Shown piece by piece: positions 24,530 through 33,768 of a stretch of 64,000 nucleotides of DNA. Location of the stretch: NCBI RefSeq assembly GCF_014207595.1, contig NZ_JACHGY010000001.1:1178001-1242000 (forward strand), in the 5' to 3' direction. Source of the DNA: Algisphaera agarilytica (lineage in GTDB: Bacteria; Planctomycetota; Phycisphaerae; Phycisphaerales; Phycisphaeraceae). The first letter of the stretch is position 1. Each line of letters opens with the position of its first letter. The position numbers and the translations under genes were made by a program. The notes beneath the pieces are model-generated. The model was given only the letters and a program-made list of their open reading frames with translations, searched no databases and was not told the DNA's origin.

Positions 24530-25213
24530 ATGGCCACCGCCGCCATCTCAATCGCTTTCACCGATGAGTCCACCCGCCTGATGGACGAGTGGCGCAAGTT
24601 CCCGCAGCTGGTTGGTCCGGCGCTGGAACGTGGCGTGATCCAGGTGCTTCAGGAAGCCGAGTCCGAGGTCAAGAACACCCAGTTCGGCCCGGACGGCGTG
24701 ATCAACAACCGCAGCGGCAACCTCCGCCAGGACATCACCCACAAGCGCACCGACCGCATGGAGGGGGTGGTCGGTACGACATCGAGGACCGCGCCGTATG
24801 CCCGGACCATCCTCGGGCCGGGCTCGACCACGATCACGCCGAAGAGCGCAGGCAAGCGCCTGTGGATTCCCGTCGCGGACAACCTCAACCCCAGCGGGGT
24901 AGCTCGTTTCAGCCCGCGGGCGTTCTTCGACACCTTCGACCGAAAACGCATCAAGATCTTCACCAGCAAGAACGGCAATAAAGTCGTTTTCCTGGAAGAC
25001 CGCGACGCCGAGGGCAGGCGTGTTATCCGCAAGCGTGACGGCCGTGGCCGCGCCGAGGGTCGTAAGGCCGGTGAGGTACGCGGCAAGCTGATGTTTGTGC
25101 TCAAGGACCGCGTGGTCATCCAGGGCACCGACGCGCTGGCGTCGGCGGTGCGTGAGTACATGCCCCGCGCCCAGGAAGTCATCACCGAAAAACTCCGGGA
25201 GGTGCTGACATGA
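24530..25213 (+). CDS. Tail-completion/minor tail protein
   Basis: 227 residues from ATG 24530 (GGAG eight bases upstream; a TTG start at 24494 is possible). LGPGSTTITPKSAGKRL and following basic strands fit tail-completion proteins of the HK97 gp10/SPP1 gp17 type. Stop overlaps the next start by ATGA. Confidence 0.5.
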   Translation: MATAAISIAFTDESTRLMDEWRKFPQLVGPALERGVIQVLQEAESEVKNTQFGPDGVINNRSGNLRQDITHKRTDRMEGVVGTTSRTAPYARTILGPGSTTITPKSAGKRLWIPVADNLNPSGVARFSPRAFFDTFDRKRIKIFTSKNGNKVVFLEDRDAEGRRVIRKRDGRGRAEGRKAGEVRGKLMFVLKDRVVIQGTDALASAVREYMPRAQEVITEKLREVLT

Positions 25214-25662
25214 GCCGCGTGACCCGCAACGACGTCCTTAAGGCGTTCGTCGCCGTCGTGGAGTCCACCGGTGTCACCACCGAGGCGGACGCCAAGAAGA
25301 AGGGCAAAGACGACAAGACGCGTGCGATGGTGTTCTTTCATCGGCACGTCCAGACCCAAGCCGACGGCATGGAACGCCACAACATGATCGTGGTGGTGAC
25401 GCTCCGCCACCTAGACGACCCCACGCTTGACGGTGCCGAGCAGACCGAACTGCTCCGATTGTCCGACGCCTTCCAGGCCATCGAAGACGCGATCGATGCG
25501 GCAAACGAAGATCCCGCTGGGACGCCCTTTGAAAGTGTGAAGATCGCCGTCTCCAACAACCCCAACAAACCCGGCACCGAAGCCGACGGCTACGACGACG
25601 ACGATCGGCGTGCTCGAATCGGCCAACAGTACGACGTGACCTGGAAAACCACCTCCGAGTAA
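25210..25662 (+). CDS. Tail terminator-like protein
   Basis: 150 residues. Acidic alpha/beta protein placed between the tail-completion and tail-tube genes, where siphophages have the tail terminator. Assigned by order, not by a motif. Confidence 0.45.
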   Translation: MSRVTRNDVLKAFVAVVESTGVTTEADAKKKGKDDKTRAMVFFHRHVQTQADGMERHNMIVVVTLRHLDDPTLDGAEQTELLRLSDAFQAIEDAIDAANEDPAGTPFESVKIAVSNNPNKPGTEADGYDDDDRRARIGQQYDVTWKTTSE

Positions 25663-25694
25663 CCCACCCGCACCCCAATCCGCAAGGAGAACCC

Positions 25695-26102
25695 ATGCCC
25701 GATATCGAAGAGAAGCAGATCATGAAGCCCCGCAACCTGACGATGGGTGGCGACGTTCACAAGGGCGTCACCAACATCAGCTTCAGGCTGAACAAGAAGA
25801 ACCTCTACCCGGTCTTCAAGGAAGACGACCTCACCCCCTCGGCCTACGAGCAGGTCCGCTCCAACCAGCCCGCTGTCACCGTTCGCATCACCACCATGAG
25901 TCGCGAGGCTTTGGAAGGACTGGTTGACCTGGTCGGCGACATGACTGTCGAGGGCAAAGAGCCCGGCACCAGCAACAAAACCGTCTTCACCTTCACCAGC
26001 GCCCAGTTCCTCGGCGGCGAGGGAAGCATCCAGAACGAACGCGCTGGCGAGTTCACGCTCGAAGCCCAGGCGATCGGCTACAGCACCGCGCCCAAAGCCT
26101 GA
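25695..26102 (+). CDS. Major tail tube protein-like
   Basis: 135 residues, preceded by AAGGAG. Beta-rich, with a rich N-terminal 'MKPRNLTMGGDVHKGVTNISF' shortened. Position before the tape-measure gene and size fit a siphophage tail tube. Confidence 0.55.
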   Translation: MPDIEEKQIMKPRNLTMGGDVHKGVTNISFRLNKKNLYPVFKEDDLTPSAYEQVRSNQPAVTVRITTMSREALEGLVDLVGDMTVEGKEPGTSNKTVFTFTSAQFLGGEGSIQNERAGEFTLEAQAIGYSTAPKA

Positions 26103-26143
26103 TCCGTCCGCTGATTCGACTTACCCGCCTCGCCTGATTCGTC

Positions 26144-27997
26144 ATGACCACCAACCCCCAGCCCATCGAGCAGCAGATCAAGGTCACCGCCGACACCGGC
26201 GGTGTGGCCGAGACGTCGCAGGCGCTGGAGCAGTTGACGGCACAGAACGAGCAGGCCAGTCAGGAAGACCAGCTCCGCGAGCAGCAGATTCTTTCGATGC
26301 GTATCGAGCTGAAGAATCTGATCCGCGAGCAGCGTGAAGCGGAGCGGGCGGTCGAGGCGGGCGAGCAGGCCACCGAGGAAACGAGACGGGCTGAAGAGCA
26401 GCGCCGTCAGAAGATCCGCGTGCTCAGCCAGGAGATCGCACGGGCCGAAGACGAGCAGGAACAGCTCAACCGTCGTCTTGACCAGGGCGTGGCTGCGCAT
26501 CGACGACTGGGCCAAGCAAACGACGGCACCACTCAAGGCGTTAGCAGGCTCGATGATGTGGTCAACGCGGCAACAGGTCGACTTGCCGGAATGGTCGGGG
26601 GCATCCTCGGAGCTGGTGGGCTAGTCCGAGCGTTGCAGGTCCTGGGGGAGGAACTAGATCGCCGCATCGAGCAGACTCGGGAGTTCGCCGAGGCCCAGCT
26701 CAACCTGCAGTTCTTGGACACGTCGTTCAATGAACAGGAGCGTGAGTTCCTCGGTCAGGCGGCCCAACTGGGTGGCCGTAGTCCCGCCGAGATCGCACGT
26801 GCATACACGTCGCTCCGTAGCCGTTTCCCGGATCGATCCAACACTGAGTTGCAGGGGTTGTTCCTTGAGATCGTTGAAACAGGCGTTACCACCGACGCCG
26901 ACCTCGGCACGCTGACCGATGCCTTTGCGGGTTTGTTTGCGGAGAACGGCGATTCTCAACGCTCCCAGAACATCCTCCGTGAAACCATCACGCAAGCGGG
27001 CGTGGGCGACCCGGGTGTGATCTCTCGGCTCCTGGGCAAGTTCCTCGGCCCCGGTCAGCAGATCGGTAATGTCAGCGAAGCCGAAGCGGCGGGCCTTGTC
27101 GCGGGCGCTACGGGCCTGGATACCCGACAGCCCGAGGAGCAAATCACCGGGCTGCGTAGTGTGCTCCTCTCGCTCCTGGGCAGCCTCAGCGACGAGCAGT
27201 TGGAGATTGCCCAGGGCGCGGGTATAGATCGGAGTTCGATCAACACTGCGCTGCTCACACTGGGGCAGGCAATCGAGGCAGGCCGCATCGACGCGGCGGG
27301 TCTTGAGCAGCTTGTTGGTGCCGAGGGCGTGACTACTGCGACTGCCTTGGGTGATCCGGCCAAGCGCGGCGCCTTCTTCGAGAAACAAGCCGCCGTCGTC
27401 AGAGCGGCAGATTCCGAGGAAGACCTGACGGGGTTGGCGATCGATAACATCTTCGCGCAAGACGAGGTACAAGCCCTCAACTTTGCCATCAAGCAAGTCG
27501 ATGCCCGCACGGCAGTCGCCGAGAGTCAGGACGTCGATGCGCTGCGTGGTGAGCTGGCGATCAAACTTCAACAGGCCGAACAGCGCGATGCCGGTGTGGG
27601 GGCCATCGGCCGCTCGATCTCCGGTCTGACGAACCGAATAGCACGGCTTCTAGGCGCGGATGCAGACACATCCATCACCGCGGGCGAGGTGGCTCTGGAT
27701 TACACCGACGCCTTCGGCCCCGCGTTGCTTGGGCTTTCGGCTGATCAGTCTGATCGCTATGCCGGTGAGCAACGAGCCCGCGAACAGCTGCAGCGTGTGA
27801 GAGAGACCGGCCGTATCGATGAACCGGAGATTGCATCGCCCGCCCAACTCAACGCTGATGCGGTGGAAGTCCTGGGCGAGATCCGTGATGAACTCAAGAA
27901 TGGCTCACGCGGTGACATCACGATTCACGGCGATGTATATGGCGACCAGGACCCCGCGCTTAAGGGGCTAGGGGGGGCGTACGGCAATGCCCGATAG
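26144..27997 (+). CDS. Tape-measure protein
   Basis: 617 residues. N-terminal coiled coil of about 110 residues (AEETRRAEEQRRQKIRVLSQ), then long alpha-helical Ala/Gly-rich repeats, with a hydrophobic segment near 145-165 (GRLAGMVGGILGAGGLVRAL) and more at the end; typical of a tape-measure protein. It is short, so the tail is probably short to medium length. Overlaps the next gene by 11 bases. Confidence 0.7.
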   Translation: MTTNPQPIEQQIKVTADTGGVAETSQALEQLTAQNEQASQEDQLREQQILSMRIELKNLIREQREAERAVEAGEQATEETRRAEEQRRQKIRVLSQEIARAEDEQEQLNRRLDQGVAAHRRLGQANDGTTQGVSRLDDVVNAATGRLAGMVGGILGAGGLVRALQVLGEELDRRIEQTREFAEAQLNLQFLDTSFNEQEREFLGQAAQLGGRSPAEIARAYTSLRSRFPDRSNTELQGLFLEIVETGVTTDADLGTLTDAFAGLFAENGDSQRSQNILRETITQAGVGDPGVISRLLGKFLGPGQQIGNVSEAEAAGLVAGATGLDTRQPEEQITGLRSVLLSLLGSLSDEQLEIAQGAGIDRSSINTALLTLGQAIEAGRIDAAGLEQLVGAEGVTTATALGDPAKRGAFFEKQAAVVRAADSEEDLTGLAIDNIFAQDEVQALNFAIKQVDARTAVAESQDVDALRGELAIKLQQAEQRDAGVGAIGRSISGLTNRIARLLGADADTSITAGEVALDYTDAFGPALLGLSADQSDRYAGEQRAREQLQRVRETGRIDEPEIASPAQLNADAVEVLGEIRDELKNGSRGDITIHGDVYGDQDPALKGLGGAYGNAR

Positions 27998-28409
27998 CGT
28001 CTACCTCATAGACAACGATCCCGTTAACGACCGGCAGGATTGGACGAATCGGCCCGCGGTGTCGGCGACTGGGCCGGTGCGTCAGGAGGCTTTCCCTGGT
28101 TCAGGGATCACCTACACCATGACCGGGCCGAAGCGTGGGGCTCGCGTAATTGTCGAGGGCTGGCTAGAAGCAGAAACCAGCGCCGCCTTGCGTGCTCTCG
28201 TAGAAGAGCAAGACGATCTGCGATTCGATGCGGCCACCCATGCGGTGGAGATCCTTGGCACGACCTACAACGACTGCCAGCTCGCCGAACCCCTTCGTGT
28301 GGTTGGTGACCCTGTTCCCTTCGTAGCCGTGGGCAACTCCAACAGGATGCGGCAAAAGGTCCGCTACGTCTGGCAGCAGCTGAGCGCCGAGGGAGGGACC
28401 ACGTCATGA
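27987..28409 (+). CDS. Distal tail protein-like
   Basis: 140 residues, beta-rich, no motif. After the tape-measure gene and before the large hub, the usual position of the distal tail protein. Starts inside the tape-measure gene (11-base overlap). Confidence 0.4.
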   Translation: MPDSVYLIDNDPVNDRQDWTNRPAVSATGPVRQEAFPGSGITYTMTGPKRGARVIVEGWLEAETSAALRALVEEQDDLRFDAATHAVEILGTTYNDCQLAEPLRVVGDPVPFVAVGNSNRMRQKVRYVWQQLSAEGGTTS

Positions 28410-30607
28410 GTGGAAACATCGGCCCCCTCACCCACAGCGTCTACGTAAAGAAGGTCCGCACCCCCGGTAGTTCGTTCGATGGTTCGCCGGTGGGCGCACC
28501 GACCGACGGCGGCTTCACGATCGACTACAGCATCCGCTGCCTCATGTTCTCGTGCATCCTGGGCGCATCGGTCGGCCGGGCCGACTTCGACTTCATCTCA
28601 CAGGACGGCGGCCTGCCTGAGTTTGAGCATGTGCTCAATACCTACACCACCGACGACCAGATCCGTGTCACGGTCTCGCCGATGGATCACGAGGTCCTGG
28701 GCGTCGAGCTGCCCGACGGCGTGAGTGAGTTGACCGTCTTCGAGGGCGTGATCGAACGCATGCCCTTCTCGGTTGGCCTGCCTGGTGCACGCGATGACGA
28801 GCGGGTGGACTTCATCGCCATGCCGCTGCCCGCTTTGGACAACGTCGCGCCCGAGCACTTGATCACCGGCCGATGGGTCGCCGTCGATCCCACCGCCCAA
28901 ACCATCGAGCCCGCGGTCATCGAGTCGCTGGACCTGCCCGCGGCGTTCAACCTGGGCGGCAAACCCAACCGCAGCGACCAGACCGTCAACGCCACCCTCA
29001 GCGGCCTGGCCGGCCACGTCTTCACTCATGATCGCGACCCCAACGGTTCCTACTGGACCGTGGCCGAGGCGATCCGATCGATCCTGGTGATGTGGGGCTT
29101 TGGCCCCGACTCCGCGACGGCACTGCCCCGCGGCTTCGACCTGGATAAGGAAACGCTCGCCGCGATCATGGCCGACACCGCCCCCGAGGGCCGCCGCTGG
29201 GAAGGGCTCGACGCGATGCTGCCCGAGATCAACGTCCACGGCATGGGCGTCCTGGAGGCCATCGACGCCGTCTGTGACGCGGCCGGGTTCGAGCTGGCGG
29301 TTATGCCACACTACGGCCTCAAGACCGAGTACGACCGGCTCTACGTCCTCGGCATCAACCGCATCGGCGGAGGCACCGAGGCGTTCTTCAAGCTCGAACC
29401 GCGCGGGGCGTTTGCCAGCGACGACCACAACGAAGTACTGCGCAACAACTCGGTGTCTACCTTCCGGGGTACGCGTGACGCGGCGCGGATTCGCAACCAG
29501 ATTATGAGCGTGGGCCACGCCTACGTCGAGGCGGCGCTGCAGCTCAAGCCGTTGTGGCTCCCGTCCCAGGTCACCCAGGACACGACCGACACCAACTACA
29601 CCGCCCGTCACGTCCGCGGTGGTGCCGAGTTCGCAGCCTATCGGCGTGTGGGCCGCGCCTGGGGCATCGACTGCCTGGGCACCTGGGCGGCAACCGCGGG
29701 CGGCTACAGCAACGCGATCTACCAGCACCCCAGCGGCGGCTTTGACTGGGTGAGCGAGCTGGGCCTGACGGGCGGCGGCTCGGAACTGGTCGCCGATCGC
29801 CTGGCCAACGGCAACGCGACGCCGATCGTGTGGACCCGCAAGATGCGCAACCTGCTCCCGCTCAAACGGGCGGAGGCCCAGGCCAACGGCCAGCAGTACA
29901 TCGTGGAGGTCACCGAAGACGGCGGCTCGACGTGGACGGAGGTGGACATCCAGATCACCACACTCCAGGAAGAGTGCGGGCTGCAGTTGGGTATCCAGGA
30001 CCTGTCGAAGATCAACCTGGCCAGCCTCGAAAACCCGAGCCTAATCCCCGCGCCCGAAGACAGCTGGTGGGGCCTGATGTTCCCAACTTCCGGGGGCGGT
30101 CAGCCGCAGTTTGCGGTTCGCGTGACCTGCTGCGTTGCGGCCGACCACGGCGCGACCGCGTTGGCCCCGCGGCGATCGTCGGCCGGTTCGGTCTACCCAC
30201 GCCAACGCCTGGTCCGCTCGGCCACCGAAGAAGTCTGGTCGGTCCCCGGAAGCATCCTCAACACCTCGGGCGAACTGCAGCGGATCGAGGGATGGGGCAC
30301 CACCGCGTACACCGATCGGCTGCCTCCCTTGGACCTGGCCGAGCGCGAACGCGACGCCCACGAGACCCTCCGCGTCTCGGCCGCCGCGACGACCTGGGCG
30401 ATGGACTTCTGGCTGTGGTTCTTGGGCGACCGTGTGAGCCAGCTGCAGGGGCGCAACTACCGCTTCGACATCTCGGCCGACGGCGACCGCAGCCCGTCGA
30501 TCGCGGGCATCTACGTCACGCTGTCGGGCAAGGGCGAAGAGCCCGAGAAGGACCAGAACATCCGCCTGGCGTTGAGTGACACCAGCTACATCGGGGGGCG
30601 GCGCTGA
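28406..30607 (+). CDS. Large tail hub/baseplate protein
   Basis: 733 residues, mostly beta. Contains no catalytic motif I recognise. Position after the tape measure suggests the tail-associated hub of a siphophage. Overlaps by ATGA upstream and by TGATG downstream. Confidence 0.5.
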   Translation: MSGNIGPLTHSVYVKKVRTPGSSFDGSPVGAPTDGGFTIDYSIRCLMFSCILGASVGRADFDFISQDGGLPEFEHVLNTYTTDDQIRVTVSPMDHEVLGVELPDGVSELTVFEGVIERMPFSVGLPGARDDERVDFIAMPLPALDNVAPEHLITGRWVAVDPTAQTIEPAVIESLDLPAAFNLGGKPNRSDQTVNATLSGLAGHVFTHDRDPNGSYWTVAEAIRSILVMWGFGPDSATALPRGFDLDKETLAAIMADTAPEGRRWEGLDAMLPEINVHGMGVLEAIDAVCDAAGFELAVMPHYGLKTEYDRLYVLGINRIGGGTEAFFKLEPRGAFASDDHNEVLRNNSVSTFRGTRDAARIRNQIMSVGHAYVEAALQLKPLWLPSQVTQDTTDTNYTARHVRGGAEFAAYRRVGRAWGIDCLGTWAATAGGYSNAIYQHPSGGFDWVSELGLTGGGSELVADRLANGNATPIVWTRKMRNLLPLKRAEAQANGQQYIVEVTEDGGSTWTEVDIQITTLQEECGLQLGIQDLSKINLASLENPSLIPAPEDSWWGLMFPTSGGGQPQFAVRVTCCVAADHGATALAPRRSSAGSVYPRQRLVRSATEEVWSVPGSILNTSGELQRIEGWGTTAYTDRLPPLDLAERERDAHETLRVSAAATTWAMDFWLWFLGDRVSQLQGRNYRFDISADGDRSPSIAGIYVTLSGKGEEPEKDQNIRLALSDTSYIGGRR

Positions 30608-31002
30608 TGGCACAGATTTCCTGCAACGTCCAGCTCAACCTGAGCCACGAGCCCACCGACAAGCTCCTGCTGTTCATCGGCACCGGCCACGGTCTGACCC
30701 TCGCCGAGTCCGGCGGCGGCAAGCTCCTGGCCGACCAGGTCATCGGAGCGCAGGCCGACGCGAGCCCCGCCGCTGTGATCGTGCTTAGCGGTTCGCACCG
30801 GCCGCCCAACGGCTGCGCCGTGCTCGCCCTGGGCGTGTCGGTCCAGGACGAGGTGGGCAACGTCTCGGAGCTCTTCGAGACGTTCGTCGAGGTCGTCGAT
30901 CACCCGCGTGGTGTGGACACCAACCCCGTCGAAGCCACCGCCAACACCAACGAAGCGATTTTTAACTGGACCGAATCCCCCGACCTTGAAGGAGTTTCAT
31001 GA
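30607..31002 (+). CDS. Tail-tip-associated small beta protein
   Basis: 131 residues, mainly beta (ISCNVQLNLSHEPTDKLLLFIG). Coupled to both neighbours by overlapping stop/start. No family recognised. Confidence 0.4.
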   Translation: MAQISCNVQLNLSHEPTDKLLLFIGTGHGLTLAESGGGKLLADQVIGAQADASPAAVIVLSGSHRPPNGCAVLALGVSVQDEVGNVSELFETFVEVVDHPRGVDTNPVEATANTNEAIFNWTESPDLEGVS

Positions 31003-32039
31003 TGCGATTGAAGACGTTTCAAATGCTGTTCGTGAGTGCTGTGATGCTGGCCACCTTCCCCGCGTTGGGCCAGGCCACCGAGGGCACGATCACGATCGAA
31101 GAGCCCGACTTCGTCCAGCCGATGAACGACAAGCTCGACGCGATTCAAGAACAGAACAAGTTGATCATCGATCTACTGCGTAGTCTCGGGCAGATCGAGG
31201 ATGAGCCCGGCGTGGTAACGCCTCCCGTGGTTGAGCCTGGCCCCGCCGTCGAGCTTGAGCCGTCCGGCCCGATTCGCATCATCGCCGCACCGGGTGAAGA
31301 CGTTGTGATTCGAGGCAAGCGAATCCAAAACGACGGCCGCCCCGGAATTGATGGGCCGCAGCACGGCATCTATGTGGGCGGTCAACCCAACTCGGTGCTG
31401 GTGGAGGACGTCGAGGTTTCGGGGTTCCCGTATGGGATTGCAGTGGAGTCGCGTCGGCAGTCTGCGGACGAGCCGTTCCCCGATCCGGTCCCCGTGGTCA
31501 CGACGCGTAGGGTCTATGCCCACGATAACTACAACGCGGGGGAAGGCGACGCTCACGACCGGCGTGGCAGCGGCATGTTCGGCTTCAATATCGAACACTG
31601 GATCATCGAAGACAGCTTCTTTGAGAACAACGGCTTCAAGCCCGGAGTTCACCCCGCCAACACGTTCAGCCACAACCTCTACATCGTGAACCGTGTCGGC
31701 CTGCTGACCCTCAACCGCGTCTTGCTGAAGGACGGGTCGAGCCATGGCATCAACGGCGGCGCGGTGAGATTCGACGGTGTGATCGCCTCGGGCAATGCGG
31801 TGAACTTCGGCGTCAAGGAGAACGTCGAACCCCAGCGTGATGGTTGGTCGCTTGCGGTGTCCGACCGAGAGCTGCGTGGTTACGGCAACCAGGTCGTTGC
31901 ACCGGCGTGGCATTGGTACAACTCGAATCCGCTTGACGGAAAGGTGCAGACCCGCGAGCAAGACCCGATCGAATGGGATCTGATCCGCCGCCTTCCGCCT
32001 GCCGATCGCTGGCCCGCAGCAAGGGGGATGTTGGATTGA
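30999..32039 (+). CDS. Beta-helix protein with a signal peptide in the tail operon
   Basis: 346 residues. N-terminal signal peptide: basic start, hydrophobic core LFVSAVMLATFPALGQA with probable cleavage after Ala25-Ala26. Then a coiled stalk and, from about 80, right-handed parallel beta-helix-like repeats (VLVEDVEVSGFPYGIAVES, TRRVYAHDNYNAGEGDAHDRRGSG shortened). Beta-helices occur in tailspikes and in polysaccharide lyases. A signal peptide is unexpected for a virion protein, suggesting either export from the host or an adapted host gene. Confidence 0.55.
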   Translation: MMRLKTFQMLFVSAVMLATFPALGQATEGTITIEEPDFVQPMNDKLDAIQEQNKLIIDLLRSLGQIEDEPGVVTPPVVEPGPAVELEPSGPIRIIAAPGEDVVIRGKRIQNDGRPGIDGPQHGIYVGGQPNSVLVEDVEVSGFPYGIAVESRRQSADEPFPDPVPVVTTRRVYAHDNYNAGEGDAHDRRGSGMFGFNIEHWIIEDSFFENNGFKPGVHPANTFSHNLYIVNRVGLLTLNRVLLKDGSSHGINGGAVRFDGVIASGNAVNFGVKENVEPQRDGWSLAVSDRELRGYGNQVVAPAWHWYNSNPLDGKVQTREQDPIEWDLIRRLPPADRWPAARGMLD

Positions 32040-32794
32040 TCGCCCCTACCCAAGCCTATCTCCTTCAGTGTGCCAGCCACGGCAGCGGCCCCGAAACGCT
32101 GTTCGCCTCGTGGAGCATCCACCATGGATGGCAGCGTCAGATCGATCGGATGCAAGCGATCGTCGATCAATACGGCCCGCGTGTGATCGATTGGCATCTC
32201 CCCTTCGGCCACACGGGCGACTGGCCCTATCTATTCTCGCAGGCTCGCTCTAACCGCTACACCAAGACTGCGCCCGAATCGATGAAACCCAAGGCCGTCG
32301 AGGCGGTCTTATCCTCGTGGCACAAACGCAACCCCGACTCGCCGATCCGCGTCTACATCGGCGATATGGAACACGACCCTGCCTTGCGCGACGCGAATAA
32401 CCCCGACCAACGCAACACGGTGATCACCGACTCCCTCAAGCCGCTGTATGACAGCGGCGTGCGGATGATTGGTCTGGACCGATCAGCGACTTACGCGGCT
32501 GGCACATGGATGGCTGAGACGATCCAGGCCCAGGCTGCCAACGGGGCAAACATCTACCTTGAGGCCTGGCCCGAGCACGAGTGGCAGTCCGGTTACAACG
32601 TCATCGGTGCGGCCTCCACGCTGGCGCGGATGGACCCCTCTGTACATGCCGACTCAGCGGCATTGGGCCGATTGCAACCCGACAAACTGGGGGAGGTGGT
32701 CGCCTACTGTTTTGATACGAGGCACGTTGAGGCTGCGGTTACACGGGGCTGGATTCCATCGGCAAACATTTATGTTTGGCAGGGGGGTGCGTGA
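32036..32794 (+). CDS. Possible TIM-barrel (glycosidase-like) phage protein
   Basis: 252 residues from TTG 32036 (AAGGGGG upstream, overlapping the previous stop). Alternating strands and helices with acidic residues at strand ends (VYIGDMEHDP, MIGLDRS, NIYLEAWPEHEW) suggest a TIM barrel; a glycosidase acting on surface polysaccharide, or the missing endolysin, is possible. Not a recognised family. It ends in a 25-base overlap with the convergent PEP-CTERM gene. Confidence 0.4.
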   Translation: MIAPTQAYLLQCASHGSGPETLFASWSIHHGWQRQIDRMQAIVDQYGPRVIDWHLPFGHTGDWPYLFSQARSNRYTKTAPESMKPKAVEAVLSSWHKRNPDSPIRVYIGDMEHDPALRDANNPDQRNTVITDSLKPLYDSGVRMIGLDRSATYAAGTWMAETIQAQAANGANIYLEAWPEHEWQSGYNVIGAASTLARMDPSVHADSAALGRLQPDKLGEVVAYCFDTRHVEAAVTRGWIPSANIYVWQGGA

Positions 32795-33690
32795 TGTTGC
32801 TTGTTGCGACGAAGGGCAAGCAAACTGCAGCTGCCAAGGATAATTGCCGCCGAGGTGGGCTCTGGAACACCGTGCCTCGCCATATCGGCGTACAGGGTAT
32901 CGAGCACAATTTCGTTGACTATCGCGGAGGTCGAGGCCCCGAGGGCTTCGGAGTAGACCCCGTCGAGGTCGTCACCGTACAGCGTGGCGAACGTCGTGAC
33001 CGAAGCAGCGTATCGGCCGAGACCATAGCTGGCGTGGATGTGGTCGCGGAAAAGATCGGTGTGGGAGGTGTAGCCGGGAAGGTCACCGGCAGTGATCGCC
33101 AGCGCCAGCTCATACATGACCTCGCCGACGGGAATCACGAAGACCTCGGCGTCGGTGGAGGCTGCAACACGCTCGTAAACCAGTTGGGAGTGCCCGAGCC
33201 CGTAGCCAAACGCCGTGTCGTCATCGTCGACCACCGGGCTGTTCCAGTGGCTGAACACTTGGTACCGCAGACCCCATGCGGAGTAGATGTAGAACCGCGT
33301 GTCTGCGTTCGCGGAGTTCGACCTGGCGTCAGCGATCAGGCCCAAGGCGGCGTCGGCCTCACTGCCGAGCGTAGCGCCACCGGCCGCAAAGGGTTGGAGC
33401 GTAACCGCGTCCCATTCATGCCCGGACAAAGCGGAATCGTACTTGCCAAAGCTCGTCGGGCCGACGCAGGTTGTGATCGGGTCGGCCACGATCTGGCCCA
33501 GCGAAGAGTTGCATCGGATGTGATGGCCAAAATTGTGGTCGTAGCCCTGGCTGGTGGCGAGCGAATCGATGGATTCAGGCTGCGAGTCCCACGTCAGGCT
33601 GTTGCCGACATGGTAGACCGAGATGGCATGCGCGCTGGTCGCGCACAAGCACAACCCCAATATTCCGCCGAAGCGGGTGGAACGGTTCAT
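32770..33690 (-). CDS. PEP-CTERM surface protein with SGNH-like hydrolase domain (prophage cargo)
   Basis: 306 residues. N-terminal signal peptide to about Ala22. HVGNSLTWD near 27-35 and DHIH at 216-219 fit SGNH-hydrolase blocks I and V (Ser in GNS, Asp-x-x-His). The C-terminus VPEPTSAAIILGSCSLLALRRNK (275-297, shortened) is a PEP-CTERM sorting signal: PEP, hydrophobic stretch, basic end. These signals are host exosortase substrates, so the protein is meant for the host surface in the lysogen. It opposes the surrounding tail genes and lies directly next to a tail SGNH gene. Confidence 0.75.
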   Translation of the reverse strand: MNRSTRFGGILGLCLCATSAHAISVYHVGNSLTWDSQPESIDSLATSQGYDHNFGHHIRCNSSLGQIVADPITTCVGPTSFGKYDSALSGHEWDAVTLQPFAAGGATLGSEADAALGLIADARSNSANADTRFYIYSAWGLRYQVFSHWNSPVVDDDDTAFGYGLGHSQLVYERVAASTDAEVFVIPVGEVMYELALAITAGDLPGYTSHTDLFRDHIHASYGLGRYAASVTTFATLYGDDLDGVYSEALGASTSAIVNEIVLDTLYADMARHGVPEPTSAAIILGSCSLLALRRNKQHHAPPCQT

Positions 33691-33768
33691 GGTTTTTCTT
33701 CCCAGAAGGCCCGGAATTGGGGTACTTCTGAGATGAACCTACCTCACAAATTCACGGAAGGCAAGTAA

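Noticed and set aside
32776-33768. 330-residue plus-strand frame antisense to the PEP-CTERM gene
   Set aside because: The minus frame has a signal peptide, SGNH blocks and a PEP-CTERM tail; the plus frame has none.
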